Of a DNA stretch of 64,000 nucleotides, positions 36,678 to 48,800 are shown in pieces. A model generated the notes under the pieces. It saw only the letters and a program-made list of their open reading frames with translations. It did not search any database and was not told the DNA's origin. Numbering within the stretch: the stretch's first letter is position 1; each line of letters starts with the position of its first letter. Source of the stretch: Pleodorina starrii (Eukaryota > Chlorophyta > Chlorophyceae > Chlamydomonadales > Volvocaceae); assembly GCA_030267565.1 (NCBI GenBank), contig BRXU01000070.1, positions 62,001-126,000 of the forward strand. Reading direction: 5' to 3'. The position numbers were made by a program, and so were the translations under genes.

Positions 36678-36683
36678 ATAAAC
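36678..36683 (+). promoter_or_regulatory. TATA box of the macroglobulin-like gene
   Basis: TATAAA about 98 bp upstream of the ATG at 36781, in a locally AT-richer stretch, at a spacing that suits a short leader. Confidence 0.55.
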
Positions 36684-36780
36684 TGAGAAGTGCCGTTCTT
36701 CCCCGGATTTAGGTTCGGAGGGAAACCTCGCTTTTGAGAACGTTCCAGCGTGTAGGCTACTCTATTACAGGCCCCCGGGT

Positions 36781-36870
36781 ATGAAAATGGCGTACTTCCG
36801 CATCTATTCAGCTCCAAGTCTTATCGTTCTAGCTACTCTGCTGGTGGCGGGGCTGCCCCTGTCGCATGGC
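36781..36870 (+). other. Signal peptide of the macroglobulin-like protein
   Basis: MKMAYFRIYSAPSLIVLATL followed by LVAGLPLSHG: a short basic start, a hydrophobic core and small residues before a predicted cut near residue 30. No lipobox cysteine is present, unlike many bacterial A2Ms, so the mature protein should be soluble in the secretory pathway and extracellular matrix. Confidence 0.8.
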
Positions 36871-39800
36871 CGCGTCGCCCGCAAGCTGACGGCACCGACT
36901 ACAAGTGCAGCGCGCACCTTCATGGCTTCGCTGCCCCTGAACATTTCAATGGTGACTCCTTTTGAGCTGGCGTCGGGCGAAAATGCCTACATGTATGGGC
37001 TGCAGGATATTACGGTGAGAGGAGAGAGAGTGGTCGCGCTCGACTTAAGGTTGTAGAATGGGCCTCTTTTACGTTGAGGACAAAATGGGTTGTTGCGTGA
37101 TACGGAGGAGATTTGTCTGTGATATGGGTTATCGTGATTTTGCTGAGCGTCAGACGGTAGTTCACAACAACACTTGCGCGTGCACGACTTTATGATGAAA
37201 TGTAGCTCAAAGGCTACAAATCATTATCTTATCTTACACAGGTTTGTGTTAGGTCCGAAATTTGGCGTGAGGCTGCTACTGTAGCGTGTGTGGTTTGCCC
37301 CGTTCTACATTTCGTCTAATGACTCGTCAAGCCACACGCAGGTTGTTTTCAGCAGGCCTGTGATTGCTCTGGGCTCTGACTTTGACAGCGCCATTGCAAC
37401 GAACAAGGTGTGTCGAATTTTCATGTGTCTGACTCAGGTTAATTTTGTCGGACCACGTTTGACAGTACCTGCACCGGCGGTTAGGACCACAATGTGTGAA
37501 CTCCTTGTATTATTATATGCATACAACAATCACTGAAGCCATAGCAGCTCGTGCCTAGTGGTTACGTTTGCACGACTGGCTACCGTTCTGGTCATCGAAT
37601 CCCACGCGATCGAGCCATGCGCCCACCTGAACACTGCAAAACGCGAACTGCCGTTAATAGACCCGTTGCCCATCTGCAATCCCCCATGTCCAACACCAAA
37701 TACGGAGAAATACGTCCATGTTAAACTAATTCAATATTCCGCTCACCGTTCCGAAAGCGCGCGACTCGAGCCATTTGCTTCTCGCACATGGATACATCCG
37801 CCCGGAACGACGGTCCCCATTCTTTTTTTGCCCCCACAGGTCCCTTTCAAGCTGTCATGCGATTTCCCCGGCAAGATGCGCTGGGTGACCACCTCCATCG
37901 CCCGCTTCGATCCGGACGAGCCCTGGCCCACCGACCTGGAGTGCCAGCTGGTGTGGAACTCCGCACTCAAGACGTACGACGGTGCGTCGTACTAGTCGAA
38001 ATGCCGCGAAGCGCACCGCACCGCTCCGGTCTGGTCCAGTCCAGTCCGGGCCGGTCAGTCCGGACAGTCTAATTCGGTTTGGTCTTCGTCCCTAGGCCAT
38101 GGCCAGAGATCAAACAAACACCGGTCCCGCGCTCCCGGCCCCGGCCCCGGCCCCCTCCACTCCGAGACCTTTTCTTGCTCCTGGCCCTCTTTTCCTTTTC
38201 TCTTGTCGTGATCCACTCGCCTCCTTTGCACTCCTTTGTGCTGTACTGTACTGCAGGTGTGAAACTGCAGCTGGGCGACGTTCGGCCGAGGCAGCGCCTG
38301 ACCAGCGCCTCGCTGTACTTCAACGGCCTCACCGTGGTTTCGGAGCTGGCGAAATCGGTCACGGGCGGCCAGTGGAGCAGCGGAATGCTCGTTTCGGGGG
38401 ATAAGGCCCCCGAGGTGCCGCCCGATGGTGGGTGGGTGGGTGCTGGGTGGGTGGGTGCCAGCTACCACAAACCCATGACATGCCTTGACACCCTGCCCCC
38501 CTCCCCAAAACATACACGCACAGGTCGCATTCAGGTGACCTTTTCCAACAACGTGAACCTGGGGATGCTGCAGTCGGCGTTTCAGGTACGGATGTACGGC
38601 ACACGCTTCCGTAAACCAAGGTCGAGATGTTCGGTTTGGGAGCCGGGGTCGTGCGGGGGGCCAGGCGGGCGGGGACACAAGCGGATGGAGCAAGGCAGCA
38701 AGTCCTGCGTGCGTGCGTTACGTAGGCGTTCGGATAGTCACGTAGGGGCGGACGGGCGCTCAGGTACGGCACGTGGTGGCTGTCGCCTGTCGCCTGTCGC
38801 TCCCCCGCAACCCATGTGTTTGCGCGGGCCGGCCGAGCCTTGCTGATGGGTGCTCGTGGCCCCATCACTGCCGTACTCTTCCCCTTCCCGCTGCCTCCAC
38901 CCCGTCCGCTCACCCCACCCTGCTTCCCAACCCTTCCTCGCTGTGCGACAGTTGTTGGAGGGCAACGTTTGGTACGGCAATGTGACACAACCCAGCCCCA
39001 AGCTCGCCTTCACTGTACGGCCATGTACGACTGCCTCGGATGCCTGGATACCCCTTACGGTGGGCAGGGACGGGGGGCAAGGATGCGGATGGGAAGGGCG
39101 TTTCCAAAGGTTGTTGGTTGATTGGCCTCCTCCTGCCTGAGCCTTCGCTGCCTGCCTGCGTGCCTGCCTGCCTGCCTGCGTGCCCCAGATTACCTCTCAT
39201 TAAGTCTCGACACGAGGTGTGTCACGTTCTTATCATTACCGTTGTCGCTGTCCCCACACATGTCACCGTCGTACAAGTTGCCGTGCGTGTCGTACATGTT
39301 GTCGTACCCCAGCAGGCGGGTAACGCCTCGTCTGCCCTGGACGTCAACGTCACGTGTGCCGAGGTGGAGGTGGGGCCGGCTCTGAAACCAGATACCTGGT
39401 ACACGCTGAGGCTGCCGGCGGGCACTCGCTACCTGCCGGCTGGCGGTGTGTCGGGGCCGCTGCGTCAGGACCTGGACACTGTGTTTGCGGGGCTGCGGCC
39501 CTTCCGAGTGCCCTTCCGCACCGGGCTTCCCGAGGAGGGGCAGCACACGAACTTGAGGGGCGCGTGAGTGATGATGGGGGGGGGGTGAAGATGGGGGAGG
39601 TGACGATGGGGGGTGAGGGATAGAAGCAGTGGGGGGGAGGGAGTGCTGGGGGCTGTTTGAAGGGGGGGGATGGGGTGAGGGAAGGCGAGTGGGAACTGAG
39701 GGCAGGCGGAGGAGGGGGGCCGATGGTGGTGCTGGTGGTGGTGGTGGTGTTGGTGGTGACCCGCATGCAGATACGTGTTTGGCTAGCGTAATTGGTTTGT

Positions 39801-42800
39801 CACGTTCTCACCCTGGGAAGGGGGTGCCTCGTCCGTCGTCCCCGCCTCTTTCCACCCCTACCCCCCCCTCTCCTCTCGGCCCCCCCCACCCGCAGCCTAC
39901 GGCGGTGGGACCTTTGGCTCCCCCACGGACTGGACCCCTCCACCTCCACCGCCGCGCTCTCCTCCGCCATCTCCGTGTGCGAGCTACTGCCCGCCACCAC
40001 CACCACCACCAGCGCTACCAAGACCCCCTCCGCCTCCGCCTCCGCCTCCACCTCCGGGACCTCGTGCAGCCCCGTGCCCTTCACCCTGACGCTGGAGGGC
40101 CCTATGGTGGCCCGCCTCACAGTACCCACGGCGGCACCGGGCAAGATTTACAGGTGGGGTTCTGGGGTATGCATCTACGGGGGTGGGGGTGGGGTGGGGG
40201 TGGGGTGGGGGTGGGGGTGGGGTGGGGGTGGGGTGGGGGTGGGGGTGGGGGGTATCCACGTGGTGGTGGGGGGGCAGGGGGGGGGTTGGAGGGGGGGAGG
40301 AAAATGGGAACGGAGGCTGTAGTTGTGGTTGTAGATGTGTGAATGCCAGTGCTGCTGCTGTTGCTGCTGCTGTACCTGCAATTGGCGCCAAGTAATTGCT
40401 GCGAATGCCGCGAATGAGTTCCCAGACACACACCCATGACCACCACCACCACCACCACCACCACCACCACCACCACCATCCTAACTGCTACGGCCTCTCC
40501 GCCATCACCGACCCCTCCCCTCCCCCTTCCCTCCTCTCATAATGCCCTTCCGCTTCCGTCATACATCCGCCCCTCCCTCTCGGGCAGGGTGTATGTGGCT
40601 GCCAGTTCTGAGGTGAAGGACGGATTCGGACAGCCGCTGCAGGTGGGGAAGGGGGTGAGGGGGAAGGTGGGGGGGGATGTGGGGATTGCGAGCGGGGGAC
40701 CCGGGGGGCCGGGGGAGGAAGTTGAGGGAGCGGAGAGAGAGACGAATGGGGAGGGGCGGTTTGGGGGGATTTAACGCAGAGGGCAGGGGCATTGCGGGGG
40801 AGGAGGGGAGGGCGGGGGCGAGGCAGGCGTGTGTGTTGTGCGTGTTTTGTGTTTGTATATGTGTGAGGGGGGAAAGGGCCCGGGGCGGACTGGGGCTTGG
40901 GGAGTCATCCACACCCCTTCACGCCCCCACACCCCTTTCACAACCCCGCACCCCCGACTCCCCATTCGACTCAAGTCCCCGGCCCCGGCTCCAGCGAACA
41001 GAGCAGACTGGCTTTGATCTGTCGTACACCTGCGATTGCACCGCCCCACCACCCCTTGGGCAAACACGCATGTACACTCGCACACGCATACACATGTCTT
41101 TCACCAAGGGCGATGTTATCTTGTCCATCAGGTCCTGTAACTCAGTGTAACGTCTGGGAGATACCCGGAAATGTCAACTAGTGCCTTTGCCATACGTTAC
41201 AAATGGTATCGAGACTCGGACCCTAGAAACCTGCTCTAGGCGGGGAACCACTGCGAAAGCTATGGTCGTGGGTTCGATCCTGACAGACGTCAGCAAAGGT
41301 CCTCGCTCTAAATCTGAAGCTTGAGGCAGGCGTGGTGGCCCTGACCTGACGCAATGTCGTCTCTAGACGGTTGCTGCGGATGATTGGTGGTGAGTGAGGG
41401 GCTAAAACCGGTCCCGGGACGGTCCCTCCAAAGGGGGGGGAGTGTAACGTAAGTGTCGTACACGTAAGCCATTCCTCTCCCCCCTCCAACCTTCAACCTC
41501 CAACCTTCCTTCCCTCCCCATTTAGGCATCGGCCACAGAGATCGGCATGACGTACGTGCCGTATCAGTTTGCGGCCCCCGAAACCAGCAACCCCTCGCTT
41601 GTCGTACTTGAGGAGGGCGTGGATCAGCTGACCGACTGGCCTTTCCTTACCCGCGCGCCACCGCCCAATGCGAACGGCTGGCCGGCGGTTGGCAGTTACC
41701 CCCGCAATATTTCGTCGTACACCGTTGACGTGACGCAAGACTCATCCGTCATCGATCTCCTCGCCTACCTTCCGGTAAGCAAACCCAACCAACAACCGAC
41801 AAGAATCCCACAACCGACAACTACCGGCTACATCACTCGAGAGCTTCCTTACATCTTCCACGTCATTCAATGCGTGTCCCACCGCACCCCTCACCCTCAC
41901 GCCTCACCCCTCACCCCGGGGTTATATTAAAAAGGGGGTTATGCTACATCCATTACCCTTCTCCACCGCCTTATCCCCAATCTACGGCGCTCTCCTCCTC
42001 CCCTTTCCTGTCAAGCAAGCCGCAGGGAATCGAACCCGGAGAGACAGACCGACAGTTAGACAGACCTCCCCCCCTCCCGTGAACCCCCTCACCCCTTCCC
42101 CTTCCCTACACCCCCTCCATTCCCTTCCCCCCCCCCACACACACACGCATACACACCTCCCATTCCGCTCTGCCCTTCCATCCCATCCCCGCCCCTGTTT
42201 GCCCCCCATCCCCATCCCCCCATCCCCATCCCCCCCTTGCGCCCCCGCTTGTCCCCCCCACCCACAATGCCGCTCAGCGGCTGTACGGCGAAGACCCCTC
42301 CAAGCTCCTGGGGCGACCCTCCGTCTCTCAGTCGGTGGACAGCCGCCGGACCACCCCGGGTTCCGGAGCCGAGTGGGAGGAGGTGCGGCTGCCGCTGGGG
42401 GCTGCGGCGCTGCAAGTGGTGTACGGATGCTGCACACCCTTTGTAAGGCAGGGAGGGAGGGAGGGAGGGAGGGAGGGAGGGAGGGAGGGAGGGAGGGAGG
42501 GAGGGAGGGAGGGAGGGAGGGAGGGAGGGAGGGAGGGAGGGAGGGAGGGAGGGAGGGAGGGAGGGAGGGAGGGGGCGGGGGCGGGGGGGGGGAAGTGGTT
42601 GGGGTGCCGTGTTGCTGTGATGTGGGGGTGCGAGGGTCTAGAGTAGGTCACGTTGAGAGAAGCTGAAGGAGTTTTCGAGGGTGCTGGGTTTGCCCTGCCG
42701 TGACGGGGATATGGCAGGGGAATTAACAGATCGGTGGAGTGGGCGGGTGCCTTTCTGTGTGTGCGTGTGTGTGCGTGTGTGTGTGTGTGTGTGTGTTTGT

Positions 42801-45800
42801 GTGAGAGTGTGTGTGTATGTGTAACTGTTACATATCTGCCGGGCCGACACTGGCCGGGGGCGCTAACCCGCCCACATACGGGAGACCGCCGAAGCACTCC
42901 TCTGTTGAGGAGGGGCGTACCACCTTGTCCGCACACTGCACCGGGAAGTGCTAACCGCTGCGCCGTAATCGTCACAGGACAGCGTCCACCTGATTGTCCA
43001 TGTGCCAGCTAAGCTAGCCCCAGGCGCCTACTGTCCTCAGTCCACCGAACGCATGCTCTACAGCTGCGTAATCTACAAGGGCACTCACACCGGTGCCATT
43101 ACCACCTCCTATATCCTTCGGAAGCCTGCCGCCGCCCGATCTTAGTTATCCAACCACCACCTGCTATGCAGTCTGGTCCAGGCCCTATGCCCTATGCCCT
43201 ATGCCCTATGCCCTATGCCCTATGCCCTATGCCCTATGCCCTATGCCCTATGCCCTATGCCCTATGCCCTATGCCCTATGTGTGCATGTGCGTGCGTTCC
43301 CCCTCCCATTTCATGGTTTCCCTCCCTCAGTCTAAACCTTAAACCCTTCGCCGAACCCCCTCCCCCCGCAGTACGAATGGTTCGCCAAATCGACCGCCCA
43401 AGTCGTACTCCGTACGAGCCTGTCGCTGACCGTCGTACAGTCGGGACCGATCCTCGTGGCCTGGGTGACGGACGCGGCGGCGGGCGGCGGCTCGGGGCCA
43501 GTGGCGGGCGCGGACGTGTCATTCTTCTCGCTCCTGTACAACGGGGTACGTACGGAGGGAGTACGGCAGCTTGTGGCGAATGTTGGATGGGAGGGCTGGG
43601 GCGCAAACTAGGCCATCGTGTAGCGTCAACAGGGGCGGAGATGAAAAGAGACCGCAGCAAAGGGGGAAGGGGGAGACCGCAAAGGGGGATGGGGATGGCC
43701 GGTTGGGCCGGTAAGGAAGGATGTCCCTCGGGGACACAGGAGTTTTCTGTCGTACATGCCGCTGCAACCACATGTTGGTTTTGTTACCCTAAATTTTGAA
43801 GTTTTAATTTATAGGTTTTATGTTTGTTTTCATTGTGAGCGATCAGCGAGAGAGCGAGATACCGGCCCCCCTTCCGCCACCCCCCCTCAACCCCCCCGAT
43901 TGTGCAGTACTACATGAATCCTGACGGCAGCCGCGAACTGCCGTACAAGGTGGCATCCTGCACCACCAACGCCCAGGGATACTGCACCACGCAACTGCCA
44001 CCGGATGACCAGGTAGTTGGAGCGGTTGGTGGTTGTGAGGTGGTTGGGAGCTCCCGATTCCTTTCGTCGGTTTGTAGGTCCTTGCACGGCGGTTTGGTGG
44101 GAGGGCCGGGAGGGTGCGCCCATTCCCCTTCATGAAATAAAAACCCTGAAATCCCTATAACCCAAACCCACATCCCTGCCGCCCTTCCACCACCACCACC
44201 ACCACCACCACCACCACCACCACCACCACCACCACCACCGCGTTTCACTTGAGACAGAAACACACTCTCCCCTTCCCCCCTCCTCCTTTCCCCTCCCCCT
44301 GGACACGGCGGGTATCGCCCCCTTCCCCGCTCCCCCCTACCCCCCAACCCCCCCCCACCCCACACACCCACATGCCCCCTCCCTTCCTCCCCTTCCTCGT
44401 TCCGCCTCATGCCGCGCCCTCAGTTCTTTTGCAGCGCCTCCTGTCTGTACCGCATGTCCCGCCCCGCCTCAAACCTCCCCGCCCTTTCCCCGCCTCATCC
44501 CCCCTTCCCTTCCCTTCCCCCCCACTACAGAACGGCAACCAGCTAGCCGCGCTCGCCATCTCCAGCGGCGGCTCCGGCTCCGGCTCCGAGGTCCGCTCCG
44601 CGGTTCTCCCCCGCAGCGGTTGGGCCCAGTCCCCGGGGCAGCTGCAGTCCTGGATGGCCACACTGGTGGTGGACCGGCGGCTGGTGGAGCCGGGGGACAG
44701 CGCCAAGATTACAGGTGGGGGGGGGGTTGGGGTGGGGGGGGTGGGGGGGGCGATGGTACCGTACACCCAGAGGGCGCTGTTTTGTCCGTTTTGTCTGCTT
44801 CGGTACGTCAGCTACAGACAGACAAGACAAACATACCAAATGGACAAAACGGGCGTATTGGAAAAATAAACGAACTCACACACGTTTGTGCACACACGCA
44901 ACGGTTTCGCCCTCCCCCAAACACACACAGCACACACAGTCACGCCATTTGTCCCTCTCCGCCCTTCCCCCTGTCCCTCCCCTGTCCCTCCCCTTCCCCC
45001 CCTCGCCCTTCAGGTTTCGTGCAGCAGGTTGTTTCCCCCGAGGAGGGGCTGTCTCCGCCCCCCGAGAGCTGGGTGCTGCTGACGGTGTCACCCGAGTTCG
45101 AACCAGCGTCGTCGTCGTCCCCCGCCTCCGCCTCCACCTCCTCCTCCTCCTCGTTCTCGTCCTTATCCAAGTCCTTGTCCTCCTCATCCATGTCGTCCTC
45201 CTCATCCTCCTCGTCCTCATCCTCATCCTCCTCTTCGTCATCAGGCCACAACGTTGTCGCTGTGGCCAAGGTGGGGGGGGGGACGGTGTGGTGGCGACTC
45301 GGGGGGGAGAAGGAGGCTCCTTTGCCGTTTGACAAGTTGTCCATTCGTCCATCCATCCCCTTACTTATGCTCGGGGTCATCCCCAGGGTTGCTCATCCGG
45401 GGTTGCTCCCCTTGGGGGGGGGCGGGAGATGGACAGTGCCCCTTGTCCTCCTTCGGCCAGGGGCGTCTCCTTCTACCTCCTCCCCTAACCTCCTCCAGAG
45501 CCCAGCAGTGCCCAGCAGTGCCCGGGAGCCGCTCCCCCGGTGGCCGTTGGCTGCTGGCTGCAACCCCTACCTGGCTCTTCCAACAACCCTAACCACCTAA
45601 CCACCTAACCACCTACCTCATGTTGCTTCCACAAGCACGTTTGCTTCCACTGCCCACCCGCTCCCCAACCCAACCCACCCGACATAACGTCCCCATTACG
45701 TCCCCCAAACCCGAAAGCCCTAAACCTTAAACCCTCAACCCGCCCTGTGCCCTTGCCCACTCACACCCTCTCCCACTCACACTCTGCCCCACTCACACCC

Positions 45801-48800
45801 TCCCCCACACGCCCCCCTCCCCTGCCCCCCCTTCCCCCCCCCCCCCGGGAGCAGCTGAGCGGTGCCACCGGCAGCTTCCACGCGGACATCCCCGTGCCCG
45901 CCTCCGCCCGCCTGAGCAGGTACACCCTCTCCGCCTACCTCCTCCCCCCCACCTCCGCACCCCCCTCCGAGCCCCTGGACCTCCCCACCGCCTCCAACCT
46001 CCTCTCCTCTGCCTCCTCCACCGACCTCTCCTTCCTCTCCTCCACCGAAATCTACGTCTCCAGCCCACGCCCGCCCACCGCCGAGCTCCGGCTGACCACC
46101 GACCCGTGGGTCAGTCCCACCGGCGCCGCCACCGTCAATGTCACCGCCGTCAGCTACATCGGAGCCTCCGTCGGCGACTCGCCCGTCACCATCACCTGGA
46201 GCGTCTCCGGCGGCCGCACCAGCCTCAGTGGCTCACTGAAATTGGTGACGAACGCCGAGGGCTTTGCGAGCGGTGCCATTGACTTGGCGGCGGCAGTGGG
46301 GGAGGTTGCCGGAGTGACGGCCTCGGATCTGGTGGGCGGCAGTGTGAGGGTGGAGGCGGAGTGGATTGGACCCACCCGGGAGCGGATCACCAAGAGTGCG
46401 AGCGTCAAGTGAGTGAAGGGGTGCGCGGGTGGGGATGGGGGTGGGGGTGTGGAGGGTAAGAAGAAAGGTATACCCGCCTCCATCCCTCTGCCGCTCACCT
46501 CCTGAAAAAAACCCTCTCGCCCCAAATCCCATCTTTCTCTCTCTCTTTCACCCTCCCTCGCCCCCCCTTCACGCCCTCTCTCCCCCATTTCATCCCCTTT
46601 TCCTTCCCGACTTCCCTTCGCGACTTCATCCTTAATCTGCATCCTTGATCCCGCCTTGCCCCACGTCATCATCGTCCCGCTGCGGTTTCTTCTGTATACC
46701 CCTTCCCTTCCCTTCCCCCTCCATCCCTTTGCTTTTCGCTCCAAAAATGCCCCTCATCTCCCCTCTCCTCCCCTCCCCTCTCCCCTTTCCGCCCTTTGCG
46801 CCCCCGAAACGCACCGCAGCGTCGCCGACGGCCCCGTCCGGGTGTCCCTCTCCCCCTCCCTCTCCTCCGCCGACGTCCCCGGCATTCCCTTCACCCTGGC
46901 GGCCACCCTCACCTCCTCCGCCACCGGCGCAGCCCTGGACGGACTGCCCGTCACCGTCAACCTCCGACCCGCCATCACCCCCACCAACACCACCTCCTCC
47001 TCCTCTTGCAACCCCACCACCCCCACCCCAACCACCTGCACCGTCCTCAGCGGCGCAGGATGGGCGCCCTCCCCCGGCCCCTCCCCCCCATGTCGCCTGG
47101 CACTCCCCTGTGTGGGCCACTTCGTGATTGAGGCGTGCGCTGACGTGTCCCCGGACGGAAAGAGCGGCGGCAGCGGCAGCGGCAGCAGTGGGACTGTGCG
47201 GGTGTGTGGTTCCCTGGAGCTGGGTCGCAACGCGAGTCAGTGGGCCGCCGAACCGCTGTTCCGCCACTCGGAGCCGCTGCTTGAGCTGGACAAGTGAGGG
47301 AGGGGGAGGAAGGGGGGTTTTGGGTTTGGGAGGGAGGGGGGCTTGGGGGAGGGAGGGGGGTTAGGGAGGGAGGGGATGTTTGGGAGGGAGGGTAGGGGGG
47401 TTGGAAAGACTGCAGTGAAGCGGCGGATGGGTGGGGGTTGGCGGTGGCGGTGGCGGTGGGGTGCGGTGCGGAAGGCCTGGCGGAGGAACAATCCGAAGAT
47501 CCGCAGAGAGATGGGGGTTGGGGGGTGGCGGTCGGGTTAAGGAAGGAGACCGGCCAAGAAAAGACCGGTGGGCTGGCGGGCTGGCTGGGTGCGGTGCAGA
47601 TCGGTGCGGTGACTGCCGTTCCACTCCCCGCCGCTCCCCTCCCCCTCCCCCTCTCCCCCTCCCCCCTCCTCCTCCTGGGTCTCACCTCTCCTCTCCTCGG
47701 TCCCCTCAGACCCGGCGGCTATCGGCTGGGAGACCAGCCGCGACTGTGGCTGGAGGTGCCGTACTCGGGAGCCCGACTGCTGGTAGTGTGGGGCACGGAT
47801 TACAATGTACGGACAGAGGTCTTCAGCGAGGTACGACTGCTGTCGTGCAGTGTACGACCAGGGCCGCCAGGGTTTAGTGTCGGGGATGTCTGATGTTGCC
47901 GCTGCGGAGAAGGTGCATGAGTGCCAGAGTGCCCGAGCGCATGAGAGGGGGGGCATCAGCCGTACACCATCAGCCGTACACCATCCGCTGTACGTCCACA
48001 TGCCCGGCTGTGGGAGCCTGTTGGGTGGCGCTGGTTGCCAGCCTTACCTCGGGGTCGAGGGACGAAGGACGGACGGGTTCCGAATGCACAGCTATGCGTG
48101 CGCTGTGTGTGTATGTGTATATTTGTGTGTAAGTGTGTATTTGTGCGTATGTGTGTATTTCTGTGTGTGGGGGTGTGTTTGGGGGCGGGGCGGCGGTTGT
48201 GCTCAGCTACATCTGGGCTTCCGTGTCGCTTAAAAGTGTTGCTTCCTACTCCCTCGCCGGCCCCTCCCCCTCTCGGCCAAACGGGGCTGGTTTTAGGGTT
48301 TTAGGCATCTTCTTCGTTCCGATGCTGCTCCGATCTGCGTCTCAGGTTCCTGGGCCCCTTGCCTGCCCCTTGATGCCCGCACCCACTCATGTCCTCCCCT
48401 CGCCCCTTCCCGCCCCTCCTCCCTCCCCTCCCCTCCCCGGACAGATCCCCGCCGGCTCCGGCTTCTCCGCCGTCCTGCCCCCCCTGGGCCCCGAGTGCTC
48501 CTACGGCTGCGCTCTCACCGCTGTGCTGGACGTGCCAAGACAGCTACCTACATCCAACCTGGCCCTACCCGCCCCCTCCTCCTCCTCCTCCTCCTCGTCT
48601 TCCGCTTCTCAGCTGCCCGTCGCCTCTCTCTTCGATCCGCTAGCGCCCCACGTGCACACCCTTACCGCCACCCTCACAGTGCTCCGGGATAACACCCTGC
48701 CGGTTAGTGTGGGGGTGGAGGTGGCGGCGGCGGCGGGAGGTGGAGGTGGTGTGACGACTGTGCGGGACGCCAGCGGGGCGAGTCTGGCGGTGGTGGAGCC

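Noticed and set aside
42010..42050. tRNA-like GGTTCGATTCC box on the minus strand
   Set aside because: No matching acceptor stem, D-arm or A-box at a tRNA spacing; an isolated B-box-like match is expected by chance in this much sequence.
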